Below, piece after piece: positions 8,604 to 16,863 of a stretch of DNA of 64,000 nt. The notes under the pieces were generated by a model, which was given only the letters and a program-made list of their open reading frames with translations, was not told the origin of the DNA and ran no database searches. The stretch comes from Erysipelotrichaceae bacterium (GTDB lineage: Bacteria > Bacillota_I > Bacilli_A > Erysipelotrichales > Erysipelotrichaceae): contig JAFRAB010000015.1 in the NCBI GenBank assembly GCA_017405675.1, positions 1-64,000 of the forward strand. The letters are read 5' to 3'. The first letter of the stretch is position 1, and the number at the start of each line of letters is the position of its first letter. A program made the translations under genes and the position numbers.

Positions 8604-8632
8604 AAGGTATGGTGAAAGCCATGCCTTTTTTG
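8604..8632 (+). terminator. Terminator of the ascorbate-type PTS operon
   Basis: A 9-bp stem (AAGGTATGG and CCATGCCTT, one wobble pair) is followed by TTTTTTG. It ends about 20 bp past the IIB stop codon. Confidence 0.8.
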
Positions 8633-8641
8633 TGCTAAAAT
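8633..8641 (+). promoter_or_regulatory. Extended -10 promoter of glycerate kinase
   Basis: TGCTAAAAT is an extended -10 directly after the PTS terminator. A start near 8648 would leave only about a dozen bases of leader before ATG 8661, and it excludes the in-frame ATG at 8640. Confidence 0.5.
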
Positions 8642-8660
8642 GATTCTATATACAAAGACC

Positions 8661-9737
8661 ATGAAAATACTGGTAATCCCTGATTCCTTCAAAGGAACTC
8701 TTTCATCAGCAGAAGTCGGGACCATAATCAGACAGGAAATCAAAAAGAATCATCCTGATTATGAGGTCTTTAATGTGCCTGTGGCCGATGGCGGAGAAGG
8801 AACAATTGAAGCAGTACTGGCTGCCCGTCCTGGTGACAGAATAAAGGTTAATGTCAGCGGTCCTTATTATGACAGGATGGATGTTGATTACGCTTATTAT
8901 TCTGAAGATAACATGGCTGTTATGGAAATGGCCAGTTGCCGGGGTCTGCCGCTTGTCAATAACAGAATGAACCCTGAACTTACAACGACCTATGGGGTAG
9001 GAGAAATGGTTCTGGATGCTGTAAGCAGAGGCATAGAGAATATCTATATCGGCTTAGGCGGAAGCTGCACTACGGATGGCGGCTGCGGTTATGCCAGTGC
9101 CCTGGGAGTCAGATTCCTGGATGAAAAGGGTAATCCTTTTGTTCCTGTGGGTGGCACTTTAAAAGATGTATATGATTTTGAACCAGCTGAAATAAACTTT
9201 AAGATTCGCGCTTTGTGTGATGTAACAAATCCGCTTTACGGTCCTTTAGGAGCTAGTTATGTATTTGCCCGTCAGAAAGGGGCAGATGATGAAGCTGTTG
9301 AAAGACTTGATCAGGGATTAAAACATCTTGCTGATGTTGTTGAAAACAAGATGCATCTGAAACTGGCTGACTGTCAGGGAGCCGGGGCAGCCGGTGGTCT
9401 GGGTTATGGAATGATGGCTTTCAGCAATGCTGCCTTTGACCGAGGCATCAATAAGATCCTGGATATCATCGATTATGAAAAGCTGATTGAGGATGTTGAC
9501 ATAGTGATCACCGGGGAAGGAAAACTTGATTTCCAAAGCTTCCACGGTAAGGTCATTGACGGTATCATCAGACGCTCTCCGGGAAAGAGAGTCATCATGG
9601 TTGTTGGTATGAAAGACGATACGGTTTCGGATGAATACGAAGTCTATTCCACCATGAACAACGGCCGTAAATTCCCTCACAGTAAAGAGGAAGCAGTTGA
9701 TAATCTGCGAAAGACTGTTGATGAAATAGTATTCTGA
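8661..9737 (+). CDS. glxK: Glycerate kinase (GlxK/GarK family 1)
   Basis: The enzyme phosphorylates D-glycerate with ATP, feeding glycolysis from sugar-acid breakdown. The 358-residue form shows the family signatures: PDSFKGTLSS at the N-terminus, VADGGEGT near residue 46, GLGGSCTTDGGCG near 135 and ITGEGKLDFQSFHGK near 283. I start at ATG 8661 (MKILVIPDSFKG), where the homology begins; the ATG 21 bp upstream overlaps the predicted -10 box. No good Shine-Dalgarno precedes either start, consistent with a very short leader. The position after the sugar-acid-type PTS suggests a linked but separately transcribed pathway. Confidence 0.92.
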   Translation: MKILVIPDSFKGTLSSAEVGTIIRQEIKKNHPDYEVFNVPVADGGEGTIEAVLAARPGDRIKVNVSGPYYDRMDVDYAYYSEDNMAVMEMASCRGLPLVNNRMNPELTTTYGVGEMVLDAVSRGIENIYIGLGGSCTTDGGCGYASALGVRFLDEKGNPFVPVGGTLKDVYDFEPAEINFKIRALCDVTNPLYGPLGASYVFARQKGADDEAVERLDQGLKHLADVVENKMHLKLADCQGAGAAGGLGYGMMAFSNAAFDRGINKILDIIDYEKLIEDVDIVITGEGKLDFQSFHGKVIDGIIRRSPGKRVIMVVGMKDDTVSDEYEVYSTMNNGRKFPHSKEEAVDNLRKTVDEIVF

Positions 9738-9741
9738 CACT

Positions 9742-9773
9742 AAAAAAGCCCTCAGATTTGAGGGCTTTGTTCT
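9742..9773. terminator. Bidirectional terminator between glycerate kinase and adenosine deaminase
   Basis: A perfect 10-bp stem (AAAGCCCTCA at 9745-9754 and TGAGGGCTTT at 9759-9768) has T-rich sequence on both strands and lies between two convergent genes. Confidence 0.85.
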
Positions 9774-10783
9774 TACTTGAGATAACTCTTCAGTTTTTCA
9801 ATGTAAGCCGGTTTTTCTTCTTCCGGCATGAACGAACATTCAATGGAATTGATGTTGCACTGGATCAGGTCGTTATAGGTGAAGCCCAGATCATTAATAG
9901 CATGATCATATTCATCTTCCAGTGTAATGTTGGAGATGCTCTGGTTATCAGTATTGAAGGTAACCTTAACACCGGCATCGTATAGTTTCTTCATCGGGTG
10001 TTCTTCATATGAGTTTTCGGTACGGCACTGGATATTGGAAGTAAGGCATACTTCCAGAGTAGCCCCGGTATCGATTACTTTCTGCATGACATCCTTGTCA
10101 TACCAGCAGTGCTTGCCATGTCCGACTCTGGTTGCACCCCAGTCAATGACGGTTGCAACATTCTGAGGAATGCCGTTGTCACCGGCATGAATGGTCATCG
10201 GCAGTCCTTTTTTGTGGTGTTCAACAAACAGGTCTGCATAATGGCTCATAGGTACACTGTCTTCACCGCCGGCCAGGTCAATGCCGACAACGCCTTTGCC
10301 CAGGTATTCTTCCGTCAGTCTGACAGTTTCCATGTTTTCCTCATGGTTATCATATAATTCGATCATGCAGCATAAGATGATGCCGACCTTGATCTCAGGG
10401 AAGTCAACGGCTGCCTTTCTGACGCCTTCAAGTACGGCTTCGACAGCGTCACGCTGTGTCATCTGTTTCTGACAGTGCAGCTGCGGTGCGAATCTGATCT
10501 CTACATAGAACAGTCCTTCATCGCGTGCTCTTTTAATGGTTGTATAGGTAATTCTGGTAAGATGTTCCTTTGTCTGCATCATTTTGACGATCGGTCCGAA
10601 CTTAGCCAGATATTCAAAGACGTCTGTGCACAGAGGCGGTACAGTTGTCAGGGCGATGTATTCATCATAACTCTTGATGTTGAGGTCAACACCTTCCTCC
10701 TGAGCGATCTGCCAGCCTACTTCCGGAACGATGGAACCATCCAGATGAAAATGTAAGTCTACTTTTGGAAATGGATATTTCAT
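9773..10783 (-). CDS. add: Adenosine deaminase family protein
   Basis: The 336-residue TIM-barrel metal hydrolase resembles adenosine deaminase, which converts adenosine or deoxyadenosine to the inosine forms. Zinc ligands are visible as His11 and His13 (DLHFHLDGS), His199 (IHAG) and Asp279 (NTDN); His222 sits in the GHG motif. Two positions depart from the textbook enzyme. The catalytic Glu of HAGE is Asp202 here (HAGDNG), and the second Asp of the TDD motif is Asn280. The latter is also familiar from other bacterial homologues. Activity or substrate may therefore differ. ATG 10783 follows AAAGGAG. A TATAAT at 10816-10821 (minus strand) is a likely -10. Confidence 0.85.
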   Translation of the reverse strand: MKYPFPKVDLHFHLDGSIVPEVGWQIAQEEGVDLNIKSYDEYIALTTVPPLCTDVFEYLAKFGPIVKMMQTKEHLTRITYTTIKRARDEGLFYVEIRFAPQLHCQKQMTQRDAVEAVLEGVRKAAVDFPEIKVGIILCCMIELYDNHEENMETVRLTEEYLGKGVVGIDLAGGEDSVPMSHYADLFVEHHKKGLPMTIHAGDNGIPQNVATVIDWGATRVGHGKHCWYDKDVMQKVIDTGATLEVCLTSNIQCRTENSYEEHPMKKLYDAGVKVTFNTDNQSISNITLEDEYDHAINDLGFTYNDLIQCNINSIECSFMPEEEKPAYIEKLKSYLK

Positions 10784-10841
10784 AAGATACTCCTTTCTTA
10801 GTACATCTGCATTTTATTATAAAAAGCCTTCAAAGTAAATG

Positions 10842-10850
10842 TGCTATAAT
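10842..10850 (+). promoter_or_regulatory. Extended -10 promoter giving a leaderless DUF218 mRNA
   Basis: TGCTATAAT ends 6 bp before ATG 10857, so the predicted transcription start coincides with the start codon. The divergent adenosine deaminase -10 (TATAAT, minus strand) lies at 10816-10821. Confidence 0.6.
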
Positions 10851-10856
10851 TCAGTT

Positions 10857-11693
10857 ATGGATGACGAATATTTAGAGGATTACAAGCGCATCGAAGCAGA
10901 AGAGCAGGACGAAGATATTCAGCAGGGATATGTGCCCGCTGATGAGTCCAAGCCGAAGAAAAAACACAGATTTGGCTTTTCAAATGTTCTTCTGATCATT
11001 TATCTGATATTGCATATAACATATACGGCATACATGTTCACTATAAACTGGATGCATGCTTTACTGTGGCTTATAATAGTCATTTTTGAACTGGCAGCTT
11101 TCTCTGTAGTACTGAAAATTCAGAAAAAAGTATATCTCATAGGAAGAATGCTGTCGCTGATTTTCATTCTGACTTTACTGGCCAACAGCCTGTATTCAGG
11201 TTTCATTCTTCTAAGCAGTGAGGACAGCAACGTGGATGGTGCTGACTATGCTCTGGTCATGGGTTTCGGCCTCAAGGATGGCCAGATGGAGGAAATACTG
11301 GAATTAAGATGCGATAAGGCTGTTGAATATCTGCAGAAAAACCCGGAGTGCACAGCCGTTTTATGCGGAGGTGTGACCAGAGGGAATACCATATCTGAAG
11401 CCAAGGCGATGAAAGATTATATTGTCAGATCAGGAATACCGGAAAGAAGACTGCTGCTGGAAGACTCATCAACAAGCACGGAAGAAAACATTTCCTTTGC
11501 CAAGAAGATGATAACGGTTGGCAGCAAGGTCATCGTCATTTCCAGCAACTACCACATGCACCGTATCAAAGAGGTCTGCCGTCATGCCGGACTTAATGTC
11601 AGATGCGTGCCTTGCAATACACCGCTGCTGGATCTTCCTGATAAGCTGATGTGGGAAAAGATCAAACTGATCGGTATGTTAATAGATAACTAA
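10857..11693 (+). CDS. DUF218 (YdcF/SanA-like) membrane protein
   Basis: The 278-residue protein has an acidic cytosolic N-terminus (1-40), three membrane segments (about 43-62, 67-87 and 97-119) and a C-terminal DUF218 domain from about residue 129. Motifs include GADYALVMGFGLKDG, LCGGVTRGNTISEA, LLEDSSTSTEENI and VISSNYHMHR. DUF218 proteins are linked to cell-envelope processes, but the reaction is not established here. I start at ATG 10857, which has no ribosome site and sits at the predicted transcription start; the upstream in-frame codon at 10839 would overlap the promoter. Confidence 0.8.
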   Translation: MDDEYLEDYKRIEAEEQDEDIQQGYVPADESKPKKKHRFGFSNVLLIIYLILHITYTAYMFTINWMHALLWLIIVIFELAAFSVVLKIQKKVYLIGRMLSLIFILTLLANSLYSGFILLSSEDSNVDGADYALVMGFGLKDGQMEEILELRCDKAVEYLQKNPECTAVLCGGVTRGNTISEAKAMKDYIVRSGIPERRLLLEDSSTSTEENISFAKKMITVGSKVIVISSNYHMHRIKEVCRHAGLNVRCVPCNTPLLDLPDKLMWEKIKLIGMLIDN

Positions 11694-11717
11694 AAACTCC
11701 CGTCCGGGAGTTTTTAA
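11691..11717. terminator. Bidirectional terminator
   Basis: AAAAACTCCC and GGGAGTTTTT form a 10-bp stem with a four-base loop between two convergent genes, with T-runs on both strands. Confidence 0.85.
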
Positions 11718-12601
11718 TCTGGATATCTTTCGTTGATTTCAGCCAGGGTAGGGATGGAATCAGCTGCACCTTTACGGGTAACAGTGATGGAGCTTGCTTT
11801 GGTTGCCAGCAGCAGACATTCTTCAGGAGTATATCCCTGTGACAGGCCGTAACTGAAGTAACCCATGAAGGTATCACCGGCACCGACTGTATCGATGGCC
11901 TTGACCGGGAAAATCGCCTGCGAACAGAAATGATCCCTGAATTTATAGCATGATCCATCAGCTCCCAGTGTCAGTACTACCCGTGATTCAGGATAGAGTT
12001 CATTCATTCTGTCCAGGATCTTTTCCGGGGCACTTTCACCGGTAAGGATGGCTCCTTCAACTTCATTGATAAAGAAATAGCTGACTTTTTCCAGTGGAAG
12101 ATCCTTCAGTGTATCGTCACAAGGAGAAGGATTCATCAGGATGACCATGCCTTTTTCATAGGCTTTATCAATAATGTAGTCCTGCCGGTTGATTTCATTC
12201 TGCAGAATGATGAAATCACCTTTCTCAAAACCGTTCAGCACACGGTCGACGTAATCGTGAGTAATGCTGTTGTTGGTACCGGGATACAGGAAGATGCTGT
12301 TTTCACCGTTTTTGTCGATCTGGATGATGGCGTGCCCGTTAGGAGCATTGATCTTCTTAAGATATCTGGTATCGACGTCATATTTTTCCATAACATCAAG
12401 CAGCATGCCGGCATCGTTGCCTACAACGGCAGCCAGATAGACGTGCTGTCCGGTCTTGGCAAAGGCAATGGCCTGATTAAGGCCTTTACCTCCCGGATGG
12501 ATCTCATATCCTAAGGACGTTACGGTTTCCTTTGGCCTGGCAATGTGTTCCATCTGATAGTTATAGTCTATGTTTGTAGAACCGAAGACTAGTATTTTCA
12601 T
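11714..12601 (-). CDS. rbsK: Ribokinase (PfkB family)
   Basis: The enzyme phosphorylates D-ribose to ribose 5-phosphate. The 295-residue PfkB fold shows the substrate motif HPGGKGLNQA (residues 35-44) and the C-terminal DTVGAGDTF with catalytic base Asp243. The start at 12601 follows TTGGAGC about 10 nt upstream; TATAAT at 12631-12636 on the minus strand is a plausible -10. No ribose transporter is adjacent. Other PfkB sugars remain possible, but the N-terminal FGSTNIDYNY and GGKG match ribokinase best. Confidence 0.85.
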   Translation of the reverse strand: MKILVFGSTNIDYNYQMEHIARPKETVTSLGYEIHPGGKGLNQAIAFAKTGQHVYLAAVVGNDAGMLLDVMEKYDVDTRYLKKINAPNGHAIIQIDKNGENSIFLYPGTNNSITHDYVDRVLNGFEKGDFIILQNEINRQDYIIDKAYEKGMVILMNPSPCDDTLKDLPLEKVSYFFINEVEGAILTGESAPEKILDRMNELYPESRVVLTLGADGSCYKFRDHFCSQAIFPVKAIDTVGAGDTFMGYFSYGLSQGYTPEECLLLATKASSITVTRKGAADSIPTLAEINERYPD

Positions 12602-12669
12602 ATTATGTGTGCTCCAATCTGTACACTAATATTATATATTACTTACCGCAATACAAAATATTTTTTTCA

Positions 12670-12678
12670 TGCTATAAT
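12670..12678 (+). promoter_or_regulatory. Extended -10 promoter of cysS
   Basis: TGCTATAAT, identical to the box at 10842-10850, lies 30 bp before ATG 12708. No clear -35 is visible. Confidence 0.6.
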
Positions 12679-12707
12679 CTTAAATGGTACACAGGAGGAT
12701 TATTATT

Positions 12708-14039
12708 ATGAGACTTTACAATTCACTGACACTGCAGGTTGAAGAATTCAAGCCTGTACACAAAAATCAGGTAAACATGTATGTCTGTGGACCTACCGTA
12801 TATAATCACGCACATATCGGCAACGCCAGACCGATGGTTGTTTTTGATACATTAAGAAGAGTATTTGAAGCAGATGGCTACAAGGTAAAGTATGTTTCCA
12901 ACTTTACAGACGTTGATGACAAGATCATCAATAAGGCTCTGGAAGAGGGCGTAAAGGAAAACGACATTGCTGAAAGATACATTGAAGCCTATAACAAGGT
13001 CAGAGATTCTCTCAATACTGAAAAACTGGATGCTACTCCTAGAGTAACTGAAACAATGGATGAAATGATCCACTTCATTGAACAGCTGGTTGAAAAGGGT
13101 AATGCCTATGTGGTAGACGGTGAAGTATACTTCGCAGTTGACAGTATCGGCAGTTATGGTGAGCTTTCTCATCAGAATACCGATGAACTGAAGGTAGGCG
13201 CCAGAGTTGAGGAAAATGACAAGAAACGCAATCCGCTGGACTTCTTACTGTGGAAAAAGACCGATGTAGGCATTCAGTGGGATTCACCATGGGGCAAGGG
13301 CAGACCGGGCTGGCATACAGAATGCGTAGTCATGATCGGCGATAACTTCAACCATGAACTGATCGATATTCACGGTGGCGGCAAGGACCTCAAGTTCCCT
13401 CATCATGAAAATGAAATGGCTCAGTCCAATGCCGTAAACGGACATCACCTGGCTAACTACTGGGTACATAATGGCATGCTGAACTTAAACGGCGGCAAGA
13501 TGAGCAAATCCCTGGGCAACATTCAGCTGGCCAAGGATGTCATCGCTCAGTTAGGCGCCAATGTCACAAGGTGGCTGTTACTCTCAGTTAACTACCGTGA
13601 CATCATCAACTTCTCCGATGAGACAGTTGAGGCTGCCAAGACCGAGCTAGGCAAGGTAGAACAGGCTCTGCATCAGGCTGAAGTAAAGGCTCAGCTGGCT
13701 GGTGTGACTTTTGATGAAGCCGTTGACAGTCACTGGGATGAATTCCTGGCAGCCATGAATGACGACCTGAACACACCTAATGCCTACAAGGTAATATTTG
13801 ATACTGTCAAGGAACTGAATCAGTCCTTAAGACAGAGAGAGATCGACTTTGTCAAGGTAGGCTCTCATTACAGCTCAATCAAGAAGATGCTGTCAGTACT
13901 GGGAATCTTCTTTGATGAAATCAAGCTGACTGATGAAGACAGAGAACTTTATCAGAAGTGGAACGAGGCCAAGGCTGTTAAGGATTTCGCTACAGCTGAC
14001 CAGTACCGCGCCAAATTACAGGAAAGACACATTATCTAA
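12708..14039 (+). CDS. cysS: Cysteinyl-tRNA synthetase
   Basis: The class I synthetase charges tRNA-Cys. The 443-residue protein has the zinc-site Cys27 in CGPTVYNHAHIGNARP, the HIGH-type motif HIGN at 36-39 and KMSKSLGN near 265. ATG 12708 follows ACAGGAGG, which settles the start against an upstream in-frame codon at 12684. The gene is slightly short for the family. It starts the conserved Firmicutes order cysS-mrnC-rlmB-sigH-rpmG-secE-nusG. Confidence 0.96.
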   Translation: MRLYNSLTLQVEEFKPVHKNQVNMYVCGPTVYNHAHIGNARPMVVFDTLRRVFEADGYKVKYVSNFTDVDDKIINKALEEGVKENDIAERYIEAYNKVRDSLNTEKLDATPRVTETMDEMIHFIEQLVEKGNAYVVDGEVYFAVDSIGSYGELSHQNTDELKVGARVEENDKKRNPLDFLLWKKTDVGIQWDSPWGKGRPGWHTECVVMIGDNFNHELIDIHGGGKDLKFPHHENEMAQSNAVNGHHLANYWVHNGMLNLNGGKMSKSLGNIQLAKDVIAQLGANVTRWLLLSVNYRDIINFSDETVEAAKTELGKVEQALHQAEVKAQLAGVTFDEAVDSHWDEFLAAMNDDLNTPNAYKVIFDTVKELNQSLRQREIDFVKVGSHYSSIKKMLSVLGIFFDEIKLTDEDRELYQKWNEAKAVKDFATADQYRAKLQERHII

Positions 14040-14066
14040 GGGAAAGCAATTTTCCCTTATTTTTGG
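14039..14066 (+). terminator. Hairpin between cysS and mrnC
   Basis: GGGAAA and TTTTCCC form a stem with a GCAA loop, followed by TTATTTTT. It lies directly after the cysS stop and close to the mrnC start, so it may attenuate expression or occlude initiation. Confidence 0.6.
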
Positions 14067-14074
14067 TAAATAAC

Positions 14075-14455
14075 ATGAAAGCAGAAGAATACAGTCCTTT
14101 AGCATTGGCTTATATCGGAGATGCCCGGTATGCCTTACAGGTAAAGAAGCTTATCATTGACAGGGAGGTAAAGATGGATCAGATGCAGAAACACGCTAAT
14201 AAGTACGTAAGTGCCAAGGCACAGGCTGCCATCATTGACTACTTCCTGGAGAATGATCTTTTAAGCGAGCAGGAAACCGACATTTACAAAAGAGGACGTA
14301 ACAGCAAATCACATAAGGCACCGAAGAATTCCGATGTGGTAACTTATCACAAATCCACCGGTTTTGAAGCCTTATGGGGCTGGCTTTACGTAACGGAACA
14401 GACTGAAAGACTGCAACAGCTATGGGACTGCATAAAGACCCTGAAGGAGGAATAG
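14075..14455 (+). CDS. mrnC: Mini-ribonuclease III
   Basis: Mini-III matures 23S rRNA in Firmicutes. It is an RNase III catalytic domain without a dsRNA-binding domain, and the 126-residue length fits. The signature LALAYIGDARY carries active-site Asp16, and the distal acidic motif is GFEALWGWLY. I use ATG 14075. No convincing Shine-Dalgarno precedes it, only TGGTAA after the cysS hairpin. The stop codon nearly abuts rlmB, indicating co-translation. Confidence 0.9.
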   Translation: MKAEEYSPLALAYIGDARYALQVKKLIIDREVKMDQMQKHANKYVSAKAQAAIIDYFLENDLLSEQETDIYKRGRNSKSHKAPKNSDVVTYHKSTGFEALWGWLYVTEQTERLQQLWDCIKTLKEE

Positions 14456-14456
14456 T

Positions 14457-15179
14457 ATGGCACAATATGTATACGGGAAGAACGTTGTAAGTTCACTTCT
14501 GAGGGACAAAAGAGAAATACTGACGCTTTATCTGCAGGAAGGACGCCGCGACAGTGAAACGGTCAGACTGGCTGAAGAAGCCGGGGTAAAGGTCAGATAT
14601 GTTTCCAGAAATGAACTGGATAAGATGGTACAGGGAAATCATCAGGGTTATGTGGCTGCCGTTAAGGAATACAGGACGTATTCCATCGAAGAAATAATGG
14701 CTTCAGTACCTAAGGGTAAGCTGCCGCTGATCGTGGCACTCGACTCACTTCAGGATCCGCATAATCTGGGAGCCATATTAAGAACAGTTTCATGCGTTGG
14801 CGGTGACGGTGTCATTATCGAAAAGAACCGCAGCGTTTCACTTAACGGTACCGTTGCCAAGGTTTCGGTTGGCGCCATTGATACCGTCAAGGTTGCACAG
14901 GTAACCAATCTGGCTCAGACCCTGAGAAAGATGAAGGATAACGGTTACTGGATCATCGGAACCGATGTCAATCAGGCCAGTGACTACAGACGGATCAGAT
15001 ATGACATGCCGATAGTACTGGTCATCGGAGCGGAAGGAACAGGCATGCGCCGACTGATCGGCGAGACCTGTGACCTGAAGGTCAAGCTGCCGATGGAAGG
15101 CAATATCGGTTCATTAAATGCCTCCGTAGCCTGCGGCATTCTGCTGTATCAGATTTATTCACGGCGTTTTCCTCTGTAA
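14457..15179 (+). CDS. rlmB: 23S rRNA 2'-O-ribose methyltransferase of the TrmH/SpoU family
   Basis: The 240-residue protein has an N-terminal substrate-binding domain (GKNVVSSLL...) and a SPOUT methyltransferase domain with the three family motifs: DPHNLGAILRT, VIGAEGTGM and GSLNASVACGILLYQI. RlmB methylates G2251 of 23S rRNA using S-adenosylmethionine. ATG follows GAAGGAGGAA, one base after the mrnC stop. Gene order matches B. subtilis yazC-yacO, except that no yacP-like gene follows. Confidence 0.92.
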   Translation: MAQYVYGKNVVSSLLRDKREILTLYLQEGRRDSETVRLAEEAGVKVRYVSRNELDKMVQGNHQGYVAAVKEYRTYSIEEIMASVPKGKLPLIVALDSLQDPHNLGAILRTVSCVGGDGVIIEKNRSVSLNGTVAKVSVGAIDTVKVAQVTNLAQTLRKMKDNGYWIIGTDVNQASDYRRIRYDMPIVLVIGAEGTGMRRLIGETCDLKVKLPMEGNIGSLNASVACGILLYQIYSRRFPL

Positions 15180-15193
15180 GAGGGAGTTGTGAA

Positions 15194-15799
15194 GTGAACA
15201 GAGCAGAAAGAGAAAACATACAGATAGAAAAGCTGGTTCAGCTAACCAGAGAAAAATCAGACAGTGCCTTTGAGACGCTGGCTGATTATTATTATCCGGC
15301 CATGATAGCCATTCAGCGAGAGCTGCTTAATAACAGAGTATCTCTCAGCTATGACGATGCCATGCAGGCTGGTAAGATCGGTCTCTACAATGCGGTATGT
15401 CATTACCGCAATGACCGCAACATGAATTTCAATAACTTTGCCAGACTGTGCATCAAACGCGAGATGCAGAGCTGGATCAGACGCGAAACAAGATTCCTTT
15501 ACAGTGAACGGAATCCGGTGGTATCTCTTGATTATACGGTCAGGGATCAGGATGACATCTGCTATGTCGATACCATTCCTTCAGATGAATCAACACCCGA
15601 GGAAAAGGCCAGATGTCAGGCTCTGAAAAACGCTGTTTTCAGGAAAATAGGCGATGACACCCTGGACGGCAGAATCATGAATTACCGCATGCAGGGCTAC
15701 AGTTACCGGGATATTTCGCAGCTTGTGAACGTCAAGGAAAAGTTCGTTGATAACTCATTGAGAAAAAGCAGAAGGAAAATCATATCTCTGTTTGACTAA
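15194..15799 (+). CDS. RNA polymerase sigma-70 family factor, SigH-like
   Basis: The 201-residue protein has sigma region 2 (about 25-98, including DDAMQAGKIGLYNAVCHY and NFARLCIKREMQSWIRR) and region 4 (about 150-197, YSYRDISQLVNVKEKFVDNSLRKSRRKI). Its position between rlmB and rpmG is that of sigH (spo0H) in Firmicutes. It starts with GTG at 15194 after GAGGGAGT. Region 4 helix-turn-helix is recognisable but divergent, and whether it controls sporulation, competence or something else cannot be read here. Confidence 0.85.
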   Translation: MNRAERENIQIEKLVQLTREKSDSAFETLADYYYPAMIAIQRELLNNRVSLSYDDAMQAGKIGLYNAVCHYRNDRNMNFNNFARLCIKREMQSWIRRETRFLYSERNPVVSLDYTVRDQDDICYVDTIPSDESTPEEKARCQALKNAVFRKIGDDTLDGRIMNYRMQGYSYRDISQLVNVKEKFVDNSLRKSRRKIISLFD

Positions 15800-15848
15800 T
15801 AAAAAGTCTTGTGCTAATCTTAATAATTGACAGAAAGGAGTTTTCGTA

Positions 15849-15998
15849 GTGAGTGAAAAGGTAATATTAACTTGTTCTGAATGTCTGTCACGCAATTATA
15901 CCACTACAAAAAACAAGAAAACTCATAACGACCGTCTCGAGTTAAGAAAGTACTGCAAGAAGTGTGGAAAGTATACGATCCACAAGGAGACGAAATAG
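15849..15998 (+). CDS. rpmG: 50S ribosomal protein L33
   Basis: This 49-residue gene starts with GTG at 15849, 8 nt after AAAGGAG, and is short enough to be missed by ORF calling. The protein begins [12 protein letters not shown] and ends KYTIHKETK. It keeps all four zinc cysteines (9, 12, 36, 39), so it is the zinc-containing L33 form. The order sigH-rpmG-secE-nusG is standard in Firmicutes. Confidence 0.95.
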   Translation: MSEKVILTCSECLSRNYTTTKNKKTHNDRLELRKYCKKCGKYTIHKETK

Positions 15999-16007
15999 GA
16001 GGCTATT

Positions 16008-16259
16008 ATGGCACAGGATAAAAAGAAAAACAAAACAGAAGTCAAGGAAAAACCGTTAAAGGATGTTCCAATTCAGTTGAAGTGGTTTACACCTGAAGGA
16101 ATCAAGACTGAAATCAAGCGTATCAGATGGATCAAGTTCCCTGAATTAATGGAAAGCACCGGTAAGGTACTGGCTTTCTGTGTATTATTCGGTCTGTTCT
16201 TCATGCTGTGTGACCTTGTAATATCCAAAATATTGCTTATGATTGGAGTAGGTGCATAA
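16008..16259 (+). CDS. secE: Preprotein translocase subunit SecE
   Basis: The 83-residue protein has a charged cytosolic N-terminus, the conserved amphipathic segment IKTEIKRIRWIKFPEL and one C-terminal membrane helix (about 54-78). SecE clamps SecY in the protein-export channel. ATG follows GGAGGCTATT. Its stop codon overlaps the nusG start by one base. Confidence 0.93.
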   Translation: MAQDKKKNKTEVKEKPLKDVPIQLKWFTPEGIKTEIKRIRWIKFPELMESTGKVLAFCVLFGLFFMLCDLVISKILLMIGVGA

Positions 16260-16828
16260 TGGACGAAAAGAAAAACGAAGAAAAGAGACAGTGGTATGTA
16301 GTTAACACATATGCCGGTCACGAAAACAGAGTCAAGGAAAATCTGGAAAGACGTATCAAAACCATGGGTATGGAAGAGAACCTGTTCCAGGTTGTAGTTG
16401 CAGAAGAAACTGAAATTGACTACAAGGAAAAAAACGGAAAAACTGTTAAGGTCACCAAGACCAGAAACATGTTCCCTGGTTACATCTTTGTAGATATGAT
16501 AATGTCAGATGATGCCTGGTATCAGATTAGAAACACCCCTGGTGTAACCGGATTTATCGGTTCCAGCGGCGGCGGTGCCAAGCCATTACCTGTTCATGAT
16601 GAAGAAATGATCAACATTCTGCATAAGCTTGAATTAACTGATGAAAAACTGGTAGTTAACTTCAAGGTCGGTGACAGAGTCAGAATTCTTTCTGGCCCGT
16701 TCGCTAATGTTGAAGGTGTCGTTGAATCCATGAACGATGAAACAGAAGTAGCAACAGTGCTGACGATCATGTTCAGCCAGGAAACACCAACAGACGTTTC
16801 ATATATCGATCTGGAAAAATTAGACTAA
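16259..16828 (+). CDS. nusG: Transcription antitermination/pausing factor NusG
   Basis: The 189-residue protein has an NGN domain (about 10-118, QWYVVNTYAGHENRVKENLERR and NMFPGYIFVDM) and a C-terminal KOW domain (about 135-189, VGDRVRILSGPFANVEGVV). It binds RNA polymerase and links transcription to translation. It overlaps secE (TAATG) and is followed at once by a terminator, so the usual nusG-rplK read-through is absent here. Confidence 0.96.
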   Translation: MDEKKNEEKRQWYVVNTYAGHENRVKENLERRIKTMGMEENLFQVVVAEETEIDYKEKNGKTVKVTKTRNMFPGYIFVDMIMSDDAWYQIRNTPGVTGFIGSSGGGAKPLPVHDEEMINILHKLELTDEKLVVNFKVGDRVRILSGPFANVEGVVESMNDETEVATVLTIMFSQETPTDVSYIDLEKLD

Positions 16829-16830
16829 TG

Positions 16831-16858
16831 AAAAAAGCATCGTACGATGCTTTTTTTG
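16831..16858. terminator. Bidirectional terminator after nusG
   Basis: AAAAAGCATCG and CGATGCTTTTT form a perfect 11-bp stem with T-runs on both strands, between nusG and the convergent gene 16864..17283. Confidence 0.88.
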
Positions 16859-16863
16859 TGTTT

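Noticed and set aside
9318..9740. Long antisense ORFs such as those opposite glycerate kinase, rpoB and the GH1 genes
   Set aside because: They lie opposite well-recognised genes, lack ribosome sites and show no protein motifs.
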